Positions 47,773-57,186 of a stretch of 64,000 bases of DNA are shown here, one piece after another; position 1 is the stretch's first letter, and each line of letters starts with the position of its first letter. The translations under genes were made by a program, and so were the position numbers. Under the pieces are notes generated by a model, which was not told the origin of the DNA, did not search any database, and worked only from the letters and a program-made list of their open reading frames with translations. Source of the DNA: Scatophagus argus (Eukaryota; Chordata; Actinopteri; Scatophagidae); NCBI RefSeq assembly GCF_020382885.2, contig NC_058503.1, forward strand, positions 17,245,535-17,309,534, in the 5' to 3' direction.

Positions 47773-48107
47773 AAGATAAGATAAGATAAGATAAGATGAA
47801 CTTTATTGATCCCGCAGTGGGGAAATTCACCTGTTGTGGCAGCTCACAAGAACACAAGAAGAGTGCAAAAAGTGTGCATAAACAGTTACAAAAAATATAG
47901 AGGTGAAATAAATTAACAATTTACAAGGTAAGTAAAAATAGTACACTATAAAGCTATATACAAGTCCTCATAAGGGAAGAAAGAGGACTAGACCATAGAA
48001 TTATACAGCCTAACAGCAGCGGGAATGAAAGACCTGCGGTAGCGCTCCTTCCTACACTGAGGGTGTAGCAGTCTGCCACTGAAGGAGCTGTTCAGAGCCT
48101 CAAAAAT
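47773..48107 (-). mobile_element. 5'-truncated LINE 3' end joined to U1 snRNA
   Basis: Reading on the minus strand, the segment after U1 encodes the typical C-terminal end of a fish LINE ORF2 (LHPQCRKERYRRSFIPAAVRL). A 3' UTR with GGGATCAATAAAGTTC follows, then a (TTATC)n tail at about 47773-47797. The U1 and LINE parts together make one 496-bp insertion. An AGAT repeat is present on both sides (47769-47772 and 48269-48272). Confidence 0.88.
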
Positions 48108-48268
48108 CAGGGGAGAGCGCGAACGCAGTCCCCCACTACCAGAAATTATGCAGTCGAGATTCCCACATTTAGGGAATTCGCAGGGGTCAGCACAACCGGA
48201 GTGCAATGGCCGAGCCTCGCCCTGGGTGAACCACCTTGGTGATCATGGTATCTCCCCTGCCAGGTAAG
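48108..48268 (-). ncRNA. U1 snRNA pseudogene, nucleotides 4 to 3' end, fused to LINE
   Basis: On the minus strand the 161 bases begin CTTACCTGGCAGGGGAG, the 5'-splice-site-pairing end of U1 lacking only the first three bases. Stem-loop I and II sequences follow (CATTGCACTCCGG, GTGCTGACCCCTGCGA), then the Sm-site region (ATAATTTCTGGTAG) and the last stem (GGACTGCGTTCGCGC) to CCCCTG. Vertebrate U1 is 164 nt. No snRNA promoter can precede it, because transposase coding sequence abuts its 5' end. It is therefore a retro-copy, not a gene. Confidence 0.92.
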
Positions 48269-49078
48269 AGATGGCCATTCCAGAACGTTGTAGTTGTTCC
48301 TCTGCATGAATGCCTTTGTAGAGTTTGAGCAGTGTTTGGGGTCGTTGTCTTGTTGAAGTATCCAGCCCCGGTGCAACTTCAACTTTGTCACTGATTCTTG
48401 AACATTGTTGGCAAGAATCTGCTGATACTGACTGGAATCCATGCGACCTTCAACTTTTACAAGATTGCCAGTACCTGCACTGGCCACACAGCCCCACAAC
48501 ATGATGGAACCACCACCAAATTTTACTGTGGGTAGCAAGTGTTTGTCTTGGAATGCTGTGTTCTTCTTCCGCCATGCATACCGCCCCTTGTTATGTCCAA
48601 ATAACTCAATTGTACATTCATCAGTCCACAGCACCTTATTCCAAAAGGAAGCTGGCTTGTCCAAATGTGCTTTAGCATACCTCAAGCGACTCTGTTTGTG
48701 GCATGTGCGTAGAAAAGGCTTCCGCCGCATTACTCTCCCATACAGCATCTCCTTGTGCAAAGTGCGCTGAATAGTTGAACGATGCACAGTGACACCATCT
48801 GCAGCAAGATCATGTTGTAGGTCTTTGGAGCTGGTCTGTGGGTTGAGTTTGACCGTTCTCACCATTCCTCGCCTCTGCTTATCAGAGATTTTTCTTGGCC
48901 TGCCACTCCGGGCCTTAACTAGGACTGTGCCTGTGGTCTTCCATTTCCTCACTATGTTCCTCACAGTGGAAACTGACAGCTTAAATCTCTGAGCCAGCTT
49001 TTTGTATCCTTCCCCTAAACCATGATGTTGGACAATCTTTGTTTTCAGGTCATTTGAGAGTTGTTTTGAGGCTCCCAT
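48269..49078 (-). pseudogene. Tc1 transposase, N-terminal 270 codons, broken by an insertion
   Basis: The frame starts with MGASKQLSNDLK and shows helix-turn-helix regions, a SGRPRK linker and the catalytic Asp motifs WTDE and DNDPKH. It is open up to EWPS at 48269, where U1-derived sequence begins. Beyond the insertion the same frame resumes at 47772-47556 with QSPDLN and IIENLW, which supplies the third acidic residue, and then reaches a stop. Without the insertion the frame would be continuous, so the transposase seems to have been full-length until this single event. Confidence 0.9.
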
Positions 49079-49689
49079 GTTGCCACTCCTCAGAGAAGAT
49101 GCAAAAGGGAGAACAACTTGCTACTGGCCACCTGAAATACCCTTTCTCATGATCGGATTCACCTGTGTATGTAGGTCAAGGGTCAATGAGCTTACCAAAC
49201 AAACTTTGTGTTCCAATAATTAGTGCTAAAGGTACTCAAATCAATAAAACAACAAGGGTGCCCAAATTTATGCACCTGCCTAATGTTGTTTAAGTAATTG
49301 TTGCATACTTTCTGTTAATCCTATAAACTTCATTTCACTTCTGAAATATCACTGTGTTTGTCTGCTATATGATATATTTAACTGAAATTGCTGATCCGAA
49401 CAACCAATGATTTATAAAGGAAAATCCTGAAAATGATCAGGGGTGCCCAAACTTTTTCATACCACTGTAAATGATCACATTTGGCCTGAGTAACCAGTAC
49501 ACCCATGTATGTACCCATGCTGCAATAGCTGCAACTTTTGTGGTGTTGGAGGCCATCTCTGCCTGCCTTGTAGACATTGGGGTCTTGATAGTAGCAGTAT
49601 TGGTATATCCTCCTGTTATTGAGGAAGTGTCATAGTTTGAGGTGTTTGGTTTATTTGGTTGGTTTATTTCCAGTTTAATTTTGTGGCAG

Positions 49690-49960
49690 TCCCCCAGTGT
49701 CTGTTTTAGCATGTTTTAGCTTGTCTGTTTTCCTTCCTATTCTGATTACTTGCCCCACCCAGATTGTTTTCACCTGTTCCTCCTTGTGTTTCTTGTCAGG
49801 TTGTCTGTGTTCCCTGTGTTCAGTGTCCTGCCTTCTGTGCTCCCGTCATTCCCATGTATCCTATGTTTCCTTTTGATCCCATGTGTACGCCATGTTTACA
49901 TTTTTGGATTATTTCTGCATTTTGAACAATTGCTATCTGGATTCCCAGCTGCCCAGTTTA
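49690..49960. repeat. T-rich interspersed repeat of unclear class
   Basis: Repeated 'tgtctgtttt', 'cctgttcctcc' and 'ccatgttt' words recall the stretch at 31440-31770. Family not identified. Confidence 0.35.
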
Positions 49961-50020
49961 TCTTTCTGAATGATTTTCTTTATGAATTATTACAGATTAT
50001 TATTCAGTATTATTATATTA

Positions 50021-50575
50021 TTCAGAAAGCAGGTTTAATGAAAACTCTGAGTAAGTTAAGCCCATTTCAGAAAGAGAGTTAATTTATACTTGGAATAAGT
50101 TATCATGGTAACTTAGTCTGTGAACATAACCTGGTCAGGAGCAGGTTTTCTTTTTTTCTCTTTAAACCCTCAATTTCTTTCTGTCCCCATTACAGAGCCA
50201 AACCGCTGCTTCATTTCCTCATTCATTCAGTCATGTACATTTTAGGGGAGACTGACCGAGTAATCACTATTACAATGGCATGTCCTTTAATTGAGGATCC
50301 TGTCGAAGAGGAGGCTGATTTAGCTTGCAGGGAGTTGCATTTACTTTGGGAGAGGATTTTGAGGCTCAGACTTGATTGTTTGTCTCGTCCTAATAACTTC
50401 TTAGTTGAGCAGTTCTGTTTTTCTTCCTTGGTTCAAGCCACTCAGACTTGATTGAACTAATTCAGATTAGCTGTTCTGTAACCAGAAAGTCAGATTTTTT
50501 CATCTCAGAGTAAATCAACTGAGAGTTTATGGTTTGTTGAACTTCTTTCTTTAATAACCCAGAGTGTCTTCTAAG
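50021..50575 (+). mobile_element. PIF/Harbinger transposon relic with transposase N-terminal codons
   Basis: A short frame (about 50275-50430) begins MACPLIEDPVEEEAD and continues to RFSS-like FCFSS. This matches the N-terminal pattern I know from fish Harbinger transposases (MACPF.DDPVD...RERVF...ERYRFS). The flanks carry AACTCTGAG, GTTACCATG-like and 'aacccagagt' words typical of these elements. The catalytic part is missing. Confidence 0.6.
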
Positions 50576-51253
50576 TGCTGGCTATAAAGTGCAAGATATT
50601 TTTAACATGTGAGTTGAGATCCTAATTGATATTAGTTAAGCTAAACTCTTCTCCATGAGACTCACTTTTAAGCGATAACAATGGGAAAAAGTCAAGTGGG
50701 CTGTATTTTGTGATCTGTCATTGTGCTACTTGGTAGCAGAGTTGATTCTACACAGAATACTGGCAGTTATAATACACCAGAAGTGAGGTGAGAAGGCTAT
50801 CAAAGCTGGGCTGCTAATTTTCTTCTTTGCACACAATATGCCTATAGCTCCATCCAGTGGTCAGTAGACACAATGGTATATGCTGTACAGCAGGTCCATT
50901 GCTATTTTGTTTCATATGTTTAATTATACTAAAACTATAATTGTTTATCAAAATCACTTATCCAAAGGGTTGAACAAACATCATTTATTAACATTCCATA
51001 AAATAAAATGAGTATCCTAATATGTCGTAACCCCCAACTGCCATTTCCAGCATTAAATGCCCACTTTCTAGTTTTGAAGGTTAAAAAATTAAAAATGAAG
51101 AATTAATATTAATCTCAGTTCAACTGATTTCTAATCCCTACACCTTCAGGTATCTCTGCAAGAGAAATCCACAGAGTGTGAGCACAATAAAAGCAAACAA
51201 GTGCTCAGGTTCAGTCAAGGCTTTCAGAAAAATCTGTGAGTTAACAGCCCCTC

Positions 51254-52158
51254 TTAACACTGAATTGTATTTGAGCTGGTCAGGATGTGGGGTGAAAGAT
51301 ATGTCTTAATTGTCAGCCTGCTCAGATGGTAGAGATGCTGTTGGGCTTTCCTGGTGATGGAGCTGGTGTTGAGGGACCAAGTGAGGTTCTCCACCAGGTG
51401 AACACCAAGGAACTTGGTTCTTTTGATGATCTCCATGGAGGATCATTTAATTTTCAGCAGAGCATGGTCACTCCAATCCACTTAAGTCAACAACCATCTC
51501 TTTAGTTTTGACTATGTTCAGAGACAGGTTGTTGGCTGTGCACTAAGCTGTTAGCAATTTCAACTCCTCCCTGTCTGCTGACTTGTTGTTTTTGTTGATG
51601 AGACCCACCGCAGTTGTCTCATCGGCATATTTGATGTGATTCAAGGGTTAGGGAACACTGGAGACCTCTTTGGCACAGCAACGATGGTAGCTGTTTTAAA
51701 GCACGTGGGAACAATGATACTGTTCTGGCAAATGTTGAAGATGTCAGTGAAGATATCCATGAGAAGGTCTGCCCATCCCCTGAGCGCTCTGCCAGGAATG
51801 TTGTCTGGTCCAGCAGCCTTTGGGAGTTAACTCTACATAGAGTTCTCCTCACATCATCGGTGGAAAGACAAAGGACCTGGACACATGGAGAAGCGTGTTG
51901 TTCTGTGCCTCCAACCGTGCATAGAAGTGGTTCAGCGCATCCGGAAGGAAGGCATCACTGTCACAGACAGGTGGAGTCCTCCTGTAGTTAGTGATGATCT
52001 GGATGTCCTGCCACATGTGCTGAATGTCATCGCTGTTCTGAAAGTGGCTGTGGATTCTCTGGGTGCACGTACGCTTTGCCACTCTGATGACCCAGGACAG
52101 TTTGGCCCTTGCTGTTATTAGGGCAGCCCCCTCACCATCTCTGAAGGCTGAGTCTCTG
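51254..52158 (-). mobile_element. LINE reverse transcriptase fragment, unit 2
   Basis: The minus strand carries the same reverse transcriptase pieces as 41560-42118. Further downstream in the element it also carries KFLGVHLVENLTWSLNTSS, a C-terminal LINE motif. Several frameshifts and a truncated 3' end show it is dead. It abuts the granzyme pseudogene at about 52159. Confidence 0.82.
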
Positions 52159-52553
52159 TATGTATGTGGGGCAATTCAAACAACAAGTTGACAATTTTAG
52201 CTGGTTTTGTAAAAAGGTCTTGCTCCTGTTGCAAGGTGCAACCTCATCTCTTTTGTGCATGACATTTTGACCCTCACTCACAAAGTTTCTATTGTGGCAG
52301 GTGGAAAGATGACTACAAAAGGTGGTAGGGTAGTGCCACTAAGTAGTGCTACTTATTTGCAACCATGATGATCCATGCATGCTGTATCATATTTTTCTTC
52401 GCAACTATGATCCATGAATCAGGTTGAAGGAGACCTCAGAGAAGATGCAATTCAACCAGGAGTGCAACCATATATGGAAAAAAAAGACTTCAGTGCTGAT
52501 CACATGATATGCACCAAATTTGGCAAAAAGAACAGAGGGTTCTGCTGGGTAAA
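52159..52553 (+). pseudogene. granzyme pseudogene fragment, unit 2
   Basis: It has the same structure as 42119-42512: protease 5' flank and exon 1 (ATG at 52365) joined by deletion to the 3' half of exon 4, ending at the old donor near 52548. One extra A in the A-run after ATATGG distinguishes it. It lies about 260 bp upstream of the TATA box of UGT copy 3. Confidence 0.85.
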
Positions 52554-52811
52554 TCAGTGAATAAATATACTGTATTTATGCCTAGAATGCATTATTTTAC
52601 AAAAGAACAGACCTGACTCGCAACTTGAAAATGTAAAAAGTGAAGGTTACAGGGTGTCATTTGTAAATCTGTTGAAGTGAATACACTAAGCCTCGACAGG
52701 AAAATATCCAATTTCCAATAAGAGAATGATTAACTGGAGACAAACTTTGAACGCAAGGCCTCCTGACAAATTCCATTGGCAGTCTCCACTCTCTCTCCGC
52801 CCTCCGCTGGT

Positions 52812-52820
52812 TATATAATA
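52812..52820 (+). promoter_or_regulatory. TATA box of UGT copy 3
   Basis: TATATAATA lies 146 bases before the copy 3 ATG, with flanking sequence the same as in copy 2. Confidence 0.65.
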
Positions 52821-52957
52821 GCCTGTCTGCAAAAAGCAGCCTTAACTTCCTAGAATATTTAAGTAAATACTCTCTCACGCATGCACACACATAAAGACAC
52901 AACAAGATCTACCACTAGCTCTTACAACAAACAAGCTTGCAGTACAGAGAAGAGGCA

Positions 52958-55900
52958 ATGAGCAACGGGCTGTGGTTTCCTACATTGGGGCTGGTGGCCT
53001 GGCTGTGTCTGGGGCCCGTTCAAGGGGGGAAGGTGCTTGTTCCACCTCTGGATGGGAGTCCCTGGCTTAGTATGAAGATACTGCTGAAGGAGCTCAGAAA
53101 CAGAGGCCATGAGATCTTGGTGCTGGTGCCTGAAAGCAGCTTTTTGATGAAAGCCTCAGAGAGCTACAAGACTGAGACCTTCCAAGTGCCCTATACCAAT
53201 GCTGAGCTGGATAAAAACTTCAGTGAACTGAGGGACGGAATGTTTGTCAAGAAACCAGAAATCACAGATCTGTTTGTCAACGTGCAGCGGTTGATTTACT
53301 TTTCTTCCCTGCAGGTAAAAGGCTGCAAGAGTTTGCTGGACAACCAGTCTCTAATGAGCCGACTGAGGGAAGAGAAATTCGACCTTGTGCTTACGGACCC
53401 TTTCCTTCCATGCGGCCCCATCCTGGCTCACATCCTTTCCATTCCAGCTGTTTATTTCCTGCGAGGACTTCCATGTGCACTGGATACAAAGGCTAACCAG
53501 TGCCCCGCTCCTCCTTCCTATGTTCCTGTGTTCTTCTCTGGCAATACAGACGTCATGACCTTCCCACAGAGAGTCAAGAACATGGTCACGTCTTTTGTGG
53601 AGTCCTACTTGTGCAAAATAATCTATGCCAATTTTGATGATCTGGCCATCAGCTATTTAGGAGACAACATGACTTACAAGAATCTTGTTAGTCATGGTGC
53701 TTTCTGGCTCCTCAGATATGACTTTTCTTTTGAATGGCCCAAACCAGTCATGCCAAACATGGCTTTTATTGGAGGTATCAGCTGTGCAAAGAAAGCTCCT
53801 CTGCCAGCGGTGAGTATTTAAAGGATTAAATTTAGGATACCAATTTCGGTGCATGCACGATACAATAACAATTAAGACTTCTGATTCTGATTCTGATATA
53901 GTTAACACTACACTGCAAACTGGAAAAGAACCCCTAATCGATAATTTTATGTGAACAGTTGACCAATGACAATGTATGATGTCAAAGAGATTGCTATTTG
54001 TGATAGATATTAATGATATTATTTTGTATTTATATATATGATTTTTGTACAAAATAATATAAAAATATTATATAAAAATACAATATATATAAAAAAAGAT
54101 TAGGATCATCTGTTGTTCAGGAAGATTCAGTGTAGAAATTTGAGCCAGCAAATGAACTTGGACTAGCATCTAATAAATCAAATGGGGGTTGAAAATACTC
54201 TATAAAGGCTGTGGCCAAGAGGTTTGAGAAGCGTTTCAATCAGAGACGTGTGTTTCAATCAGTGATGGGTTAAATGCAGAGAATTTCCCAGCTTGGAATT
54301 AATAAAGTATAATAAAATAAAAAAAAATTATTGTGCCTCTAACATTACATAAATGGGTAAATCTCTGTTGAATTCAGTGTTGATGAAATGAAGTCCATTC
54401 CATATATTTCAATTCAATAATTTGCAAAAAATGCAGGACAGCACTTTTCAGGTGGAAGTGACATTTGGCACGACCTTAAAATGAACATTAGTCATTGCCT
54501 AGTAGATACCACCTTTTATTAAGAATATACGCTATATAGACAAAAGCATTGGGACACTGAACCATTACAGCAACAAAGACTTTAATGATATTTCAATCTA
54601 AATACATAAAAAAGCTTTATAGCTGTAACAGCTTCCACTCTTCTGTCTTGTGGAAAGTGTCCCCACTTTCCACAAGACAAGTGTTTCTATGGGAATTTTC
54701 AGCCATTCATGAAGTAGAACATTTGTGATGTCGGACAAAAGTCCTGGCTCACAATCTCCATTCCAGTTAATCCCAAAGGTGTTCAGTGGTGTTGATGTCA
54801 GTGCTCTGTGCTGGTCAGTCAAGTTCTTCCACATCAAACTCATCCAACCTTGTCTTTATGGAGCTTTGGTTTGTGCACTGGGACACAGTCATGCTGGAAT
54901 AGAAAACTCCCTTCCGCAACCTTTTGTCACAAAGCTGGAAGCATAGCATTGTCCAACATGTCTTGGTATGCTGAAGCATTAGGATTTTGCTTCACTTGAA
55001 GCAAGGGGTTGAGCACAACCCCTTTCTTTCGTCAATATAGTGTACATCCACACACTCAACAAATTGAGAATTTGTTGTACATATTTCTTAGAGTCATTTT
55101 TGTGCCTTTTTCAACTTCCATGCAGGACTTGCAGGAGTTTGTGGATGGCTCAGGAGATGATGGATTTATTGTCTTCGCCCTGGGTTCAATGGTGCCCTCC
55201 ATGCCTGAGGAGAAGGCTAAACAGTTCTTTGATGCCTTTCGGCAAATACCTCAAAGGGTAATAAAATCGCTTGAATCATTTTACTCAACTTAATATCCTA
55301 CATCAGTGGGTGCAAATAACTCTGCTAACTTTCTCACAAGTACAGCAGTCATTTACACATTAATCAAGAGTTTATCAGACTCTGCATAGAGGTTAAAGCC
55401 CCAGTCAGTTAGAACTACAGGACTTTGTCCCTTGCCTTACCTTATAAAAAGCATGTCAAGCTCATTTTGTTGCATGAATACATTGCATATCAAATATTAA
55501 AAATGAAGAGGTTTTATATTTCAGGTTGTGTGGAGATACACTGGAAAGCCACCCATAGATGCACCCAAGAATGTCAGACTTGTGAAATGGTTACCTCAGA
55601 ATGACCTCCTTGGTGTGTATATATGTGCTGTTGTCATGCTTTAAATCATACTATTCAACCTAAGCAAAGTATATTCTAATGAAATCACCTACAGTTGGTT
55701 TGTGGTGCACTGGACCTCTGACTGTGGCTATTGTACCCCTCAGCCCACCCCAAAGCTAAAGTCTTCATCACTCATGGAGGTATCCACGGAGTCTACGAGG
55801 GGATCTGTAATGCTGTACCCATGTTGATGTTTCCATTGTTTGGAGACCAGAAGGACAACGTGAACCGCATGACGGCCCGTGGTGTGGCAGAGAAACTGAG

Positions 55901-56785
55901 TATTTTTGATGTGACGACTGAACAGCTATTGGCTGCACTGAATAAAATCATCCATGACAAAAGGTAAGATGGAAATCCAAGTTTTTTACATTATTTACAT
56001 TACATGGGCCTCTGTCAATAATAATTACTGATAATTTCTTTTTGCTTCTTTGGATACTACCCTATAATTATGCTTTTTAATCATTTCAATGATCATTTCA
56101 CTACTGCAAACATTAATGTGTACTGTTGTGTACTCAGTGCTCATTTAATAACCTGTAATTCACAAGTTTATCAGTTTATTATTGCTGCTGTTCAAAGGCA
56201 ATCAATCTCTTTATTTGCAGTTTACGCTATCTTTGGACCAACATAAATCAGGGCTGTTCGAAGTCTGCCAGATGTTTCAAGCAAATAATAATACTATTAA
56301 TAATAATTTAATTACATTATATGCTGATTTATTATTTATGAGATAAAAATACTCACCAAAAAGTTTAAGGGGTTTGTGTACCACATTTATCGAGTAGGTG
56401 ATAACATAGTTTCATTAATCTATTCTGTGAGATTATACTGTATACAATAGATCAAAAGAGTAGATCATAATTTTAACTTGTCAAATTATCACTTCTCCCC
56501 AGTTACAAAGAGAAGATAGTGAAGCTGTCTCAGATACACCTGGACCGTCCTGTTCAGCCTTTGGACTTGGCTGTTTTCTGGACTGAGTTCGTCATGAGAC
56601 ACAAAGGAGCCGCACACCTCAGGGTAGCTGCACACGACTTAAACTGGATTCAGTACCACTGCCTGGATGTGATCGGCTTTCTTGTCTTCATTCTCCTAAC
56701 TGTTCTGTGGGTGATGCTAAAATGCTGCTTGTTTTGTACTCGCAAGTGTTTGAAGAAGGGGACTGCAAAGAAAAAGAAGGAGTAG
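52958..56785 (+). CDS. UDP-glucuronosyltransferase, UGT1 type, copy 3 (complete, mosaic exon 1, His to Pro)
   Basis: Exons 52958-53809, 55126-55257, 55525-55612, 55744-55963 and 56503-56785 join in frame (524 residues) with normal splice sites. Residues 1 to about 85 match copy 2, including Pro35 in DGSPW. From about residue 88 to 233 the sequence follows copy 1 (for example [40 protein letters not shown]). The end of exon 1 ([11 protein letters not shown]), the introns and later exons again match copy 2. The domain layout is as in copy 1, and the Asp of LTDPFLPCG is kept. Exon 5 differs by one Ala to Val change in the membrane segment. A SINE sits in the 3' UTR before the polyadenylation signal at 57322-57327. 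Confidence 0.93.
54205..54315 (+). repeat. internally deleted tRNA-SINE in intron 1 of UGT copy 3
   Basis: Same remnant as at 44092-44207 in copy 2, carried along by the duplication. Confidence 0.68.
54530..55045 (-). mobile_element. Tc1-like relic in intron 1 of UGT copy 3
   Basis: Same insertion as at 44414-44941 in copy 2, including the perfect hairpin. It is slightly shorter at its right end. Confidence 0.75.
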
Positions 56786-56840
56786 GCTTTCTAATGCAGC
56801 ATTCATTAGGTTTACCAATTCTGTAATGAGGTGCATAATG

Positions 56841-57186
56841 GCAGCCGTGGCCAAGAGGTTGGAGAAGCGGCTTGTGATCGGAGGGTCACCGGTTCGATTC
56901 CCCCACCGGGGGAAAAATTTGGGTGTGGTGGAGTGATTAATGCGATAAATGCTCCCCCTCTCCATTAGCCGGCTGATGTGCCCTTGAGCAAGGCACTTAA
57001 CCCCCAGTTTGCTCCCCGGGCGCTTGATGCTGCCCACTGCTCCTGTGTGTGTTTCACTGCATCTAATTTGCCGGGTGTTGCATGTGTGTGTGTGTTCAAC
57101 TAAGGATGGGTCAAATGCAGAAGTCAAATTCAGTATGTGTATGTAAAAATATATATACTGTCAATAAAAAGTTGATTCTTCTGATG
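56841..57186 (+). mobile_element. full-length tRNA-derived SINE in the 3' UTR of UGT copy 3
   Basis: The head (GTGGCCAAGAGGTTGG as box A, GGTTCGATTCC as box B) is a tRNA-related pol III promoter. The body contains CCTTGAGCAAGGCACTTAA, a motif shared by many fish SINEs. It interrupts the sequence GTGCATAATG/TATTTTGAAGG, which is continuous after copies 1 and 2. It brings its own AATAAA at 57163-57168. Confidence 0.85.

Larger units (their letters stand above)
47328..49467 (-). mobile_element. Tc1-like DNA transposon, 2140 bp, with 211-bp terminal inverted repeats
   Basis: The inverted repeats at 47328-47538 and 49257-49467 begin CAGTGGTATGAAAAAG and differ at only about three positions. TA duplicates flank both ends (47326-47327 and 49468-49469). 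The minus-strand transposase gene is interrupted by a U1-LINE insertion at 47773-48268. The homologous place after UGT copy 3 (58289-58290) keeps an empty TA followed by the same AATGATCACATTTGG flank. The element therefore inserted after the duplication and looks young. Confidence 0.93.
49470..51253. other. intergenic remainder of the UGT-granzyme unit after copy 2
   Basis: Patches match the sequence after UGT copy 3 (49503-49625 with 58851-58975; 50930-51125 with 59500-59700), so this is the same ancestral spacer. In between are a T-rich repeat (49690-49960) and a Harbinger relic (50021-50575). No other gene is seen. Confidence 0.6.

Noticed and set aside
48108-48268. A functional U1 snRNA gene
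   Set aside because: It lacks the first three bases, is abutted by transposase coding sequence instead of an snRNA promoter, and runs straight into LINE sequence.
56841-56915. A tRNA gene
   Set aside because: Boxes A and B are present, but the sequence continues into a SINE body and does not fold as a complete tRNA. It is the head of a tRNA-derived SINE.
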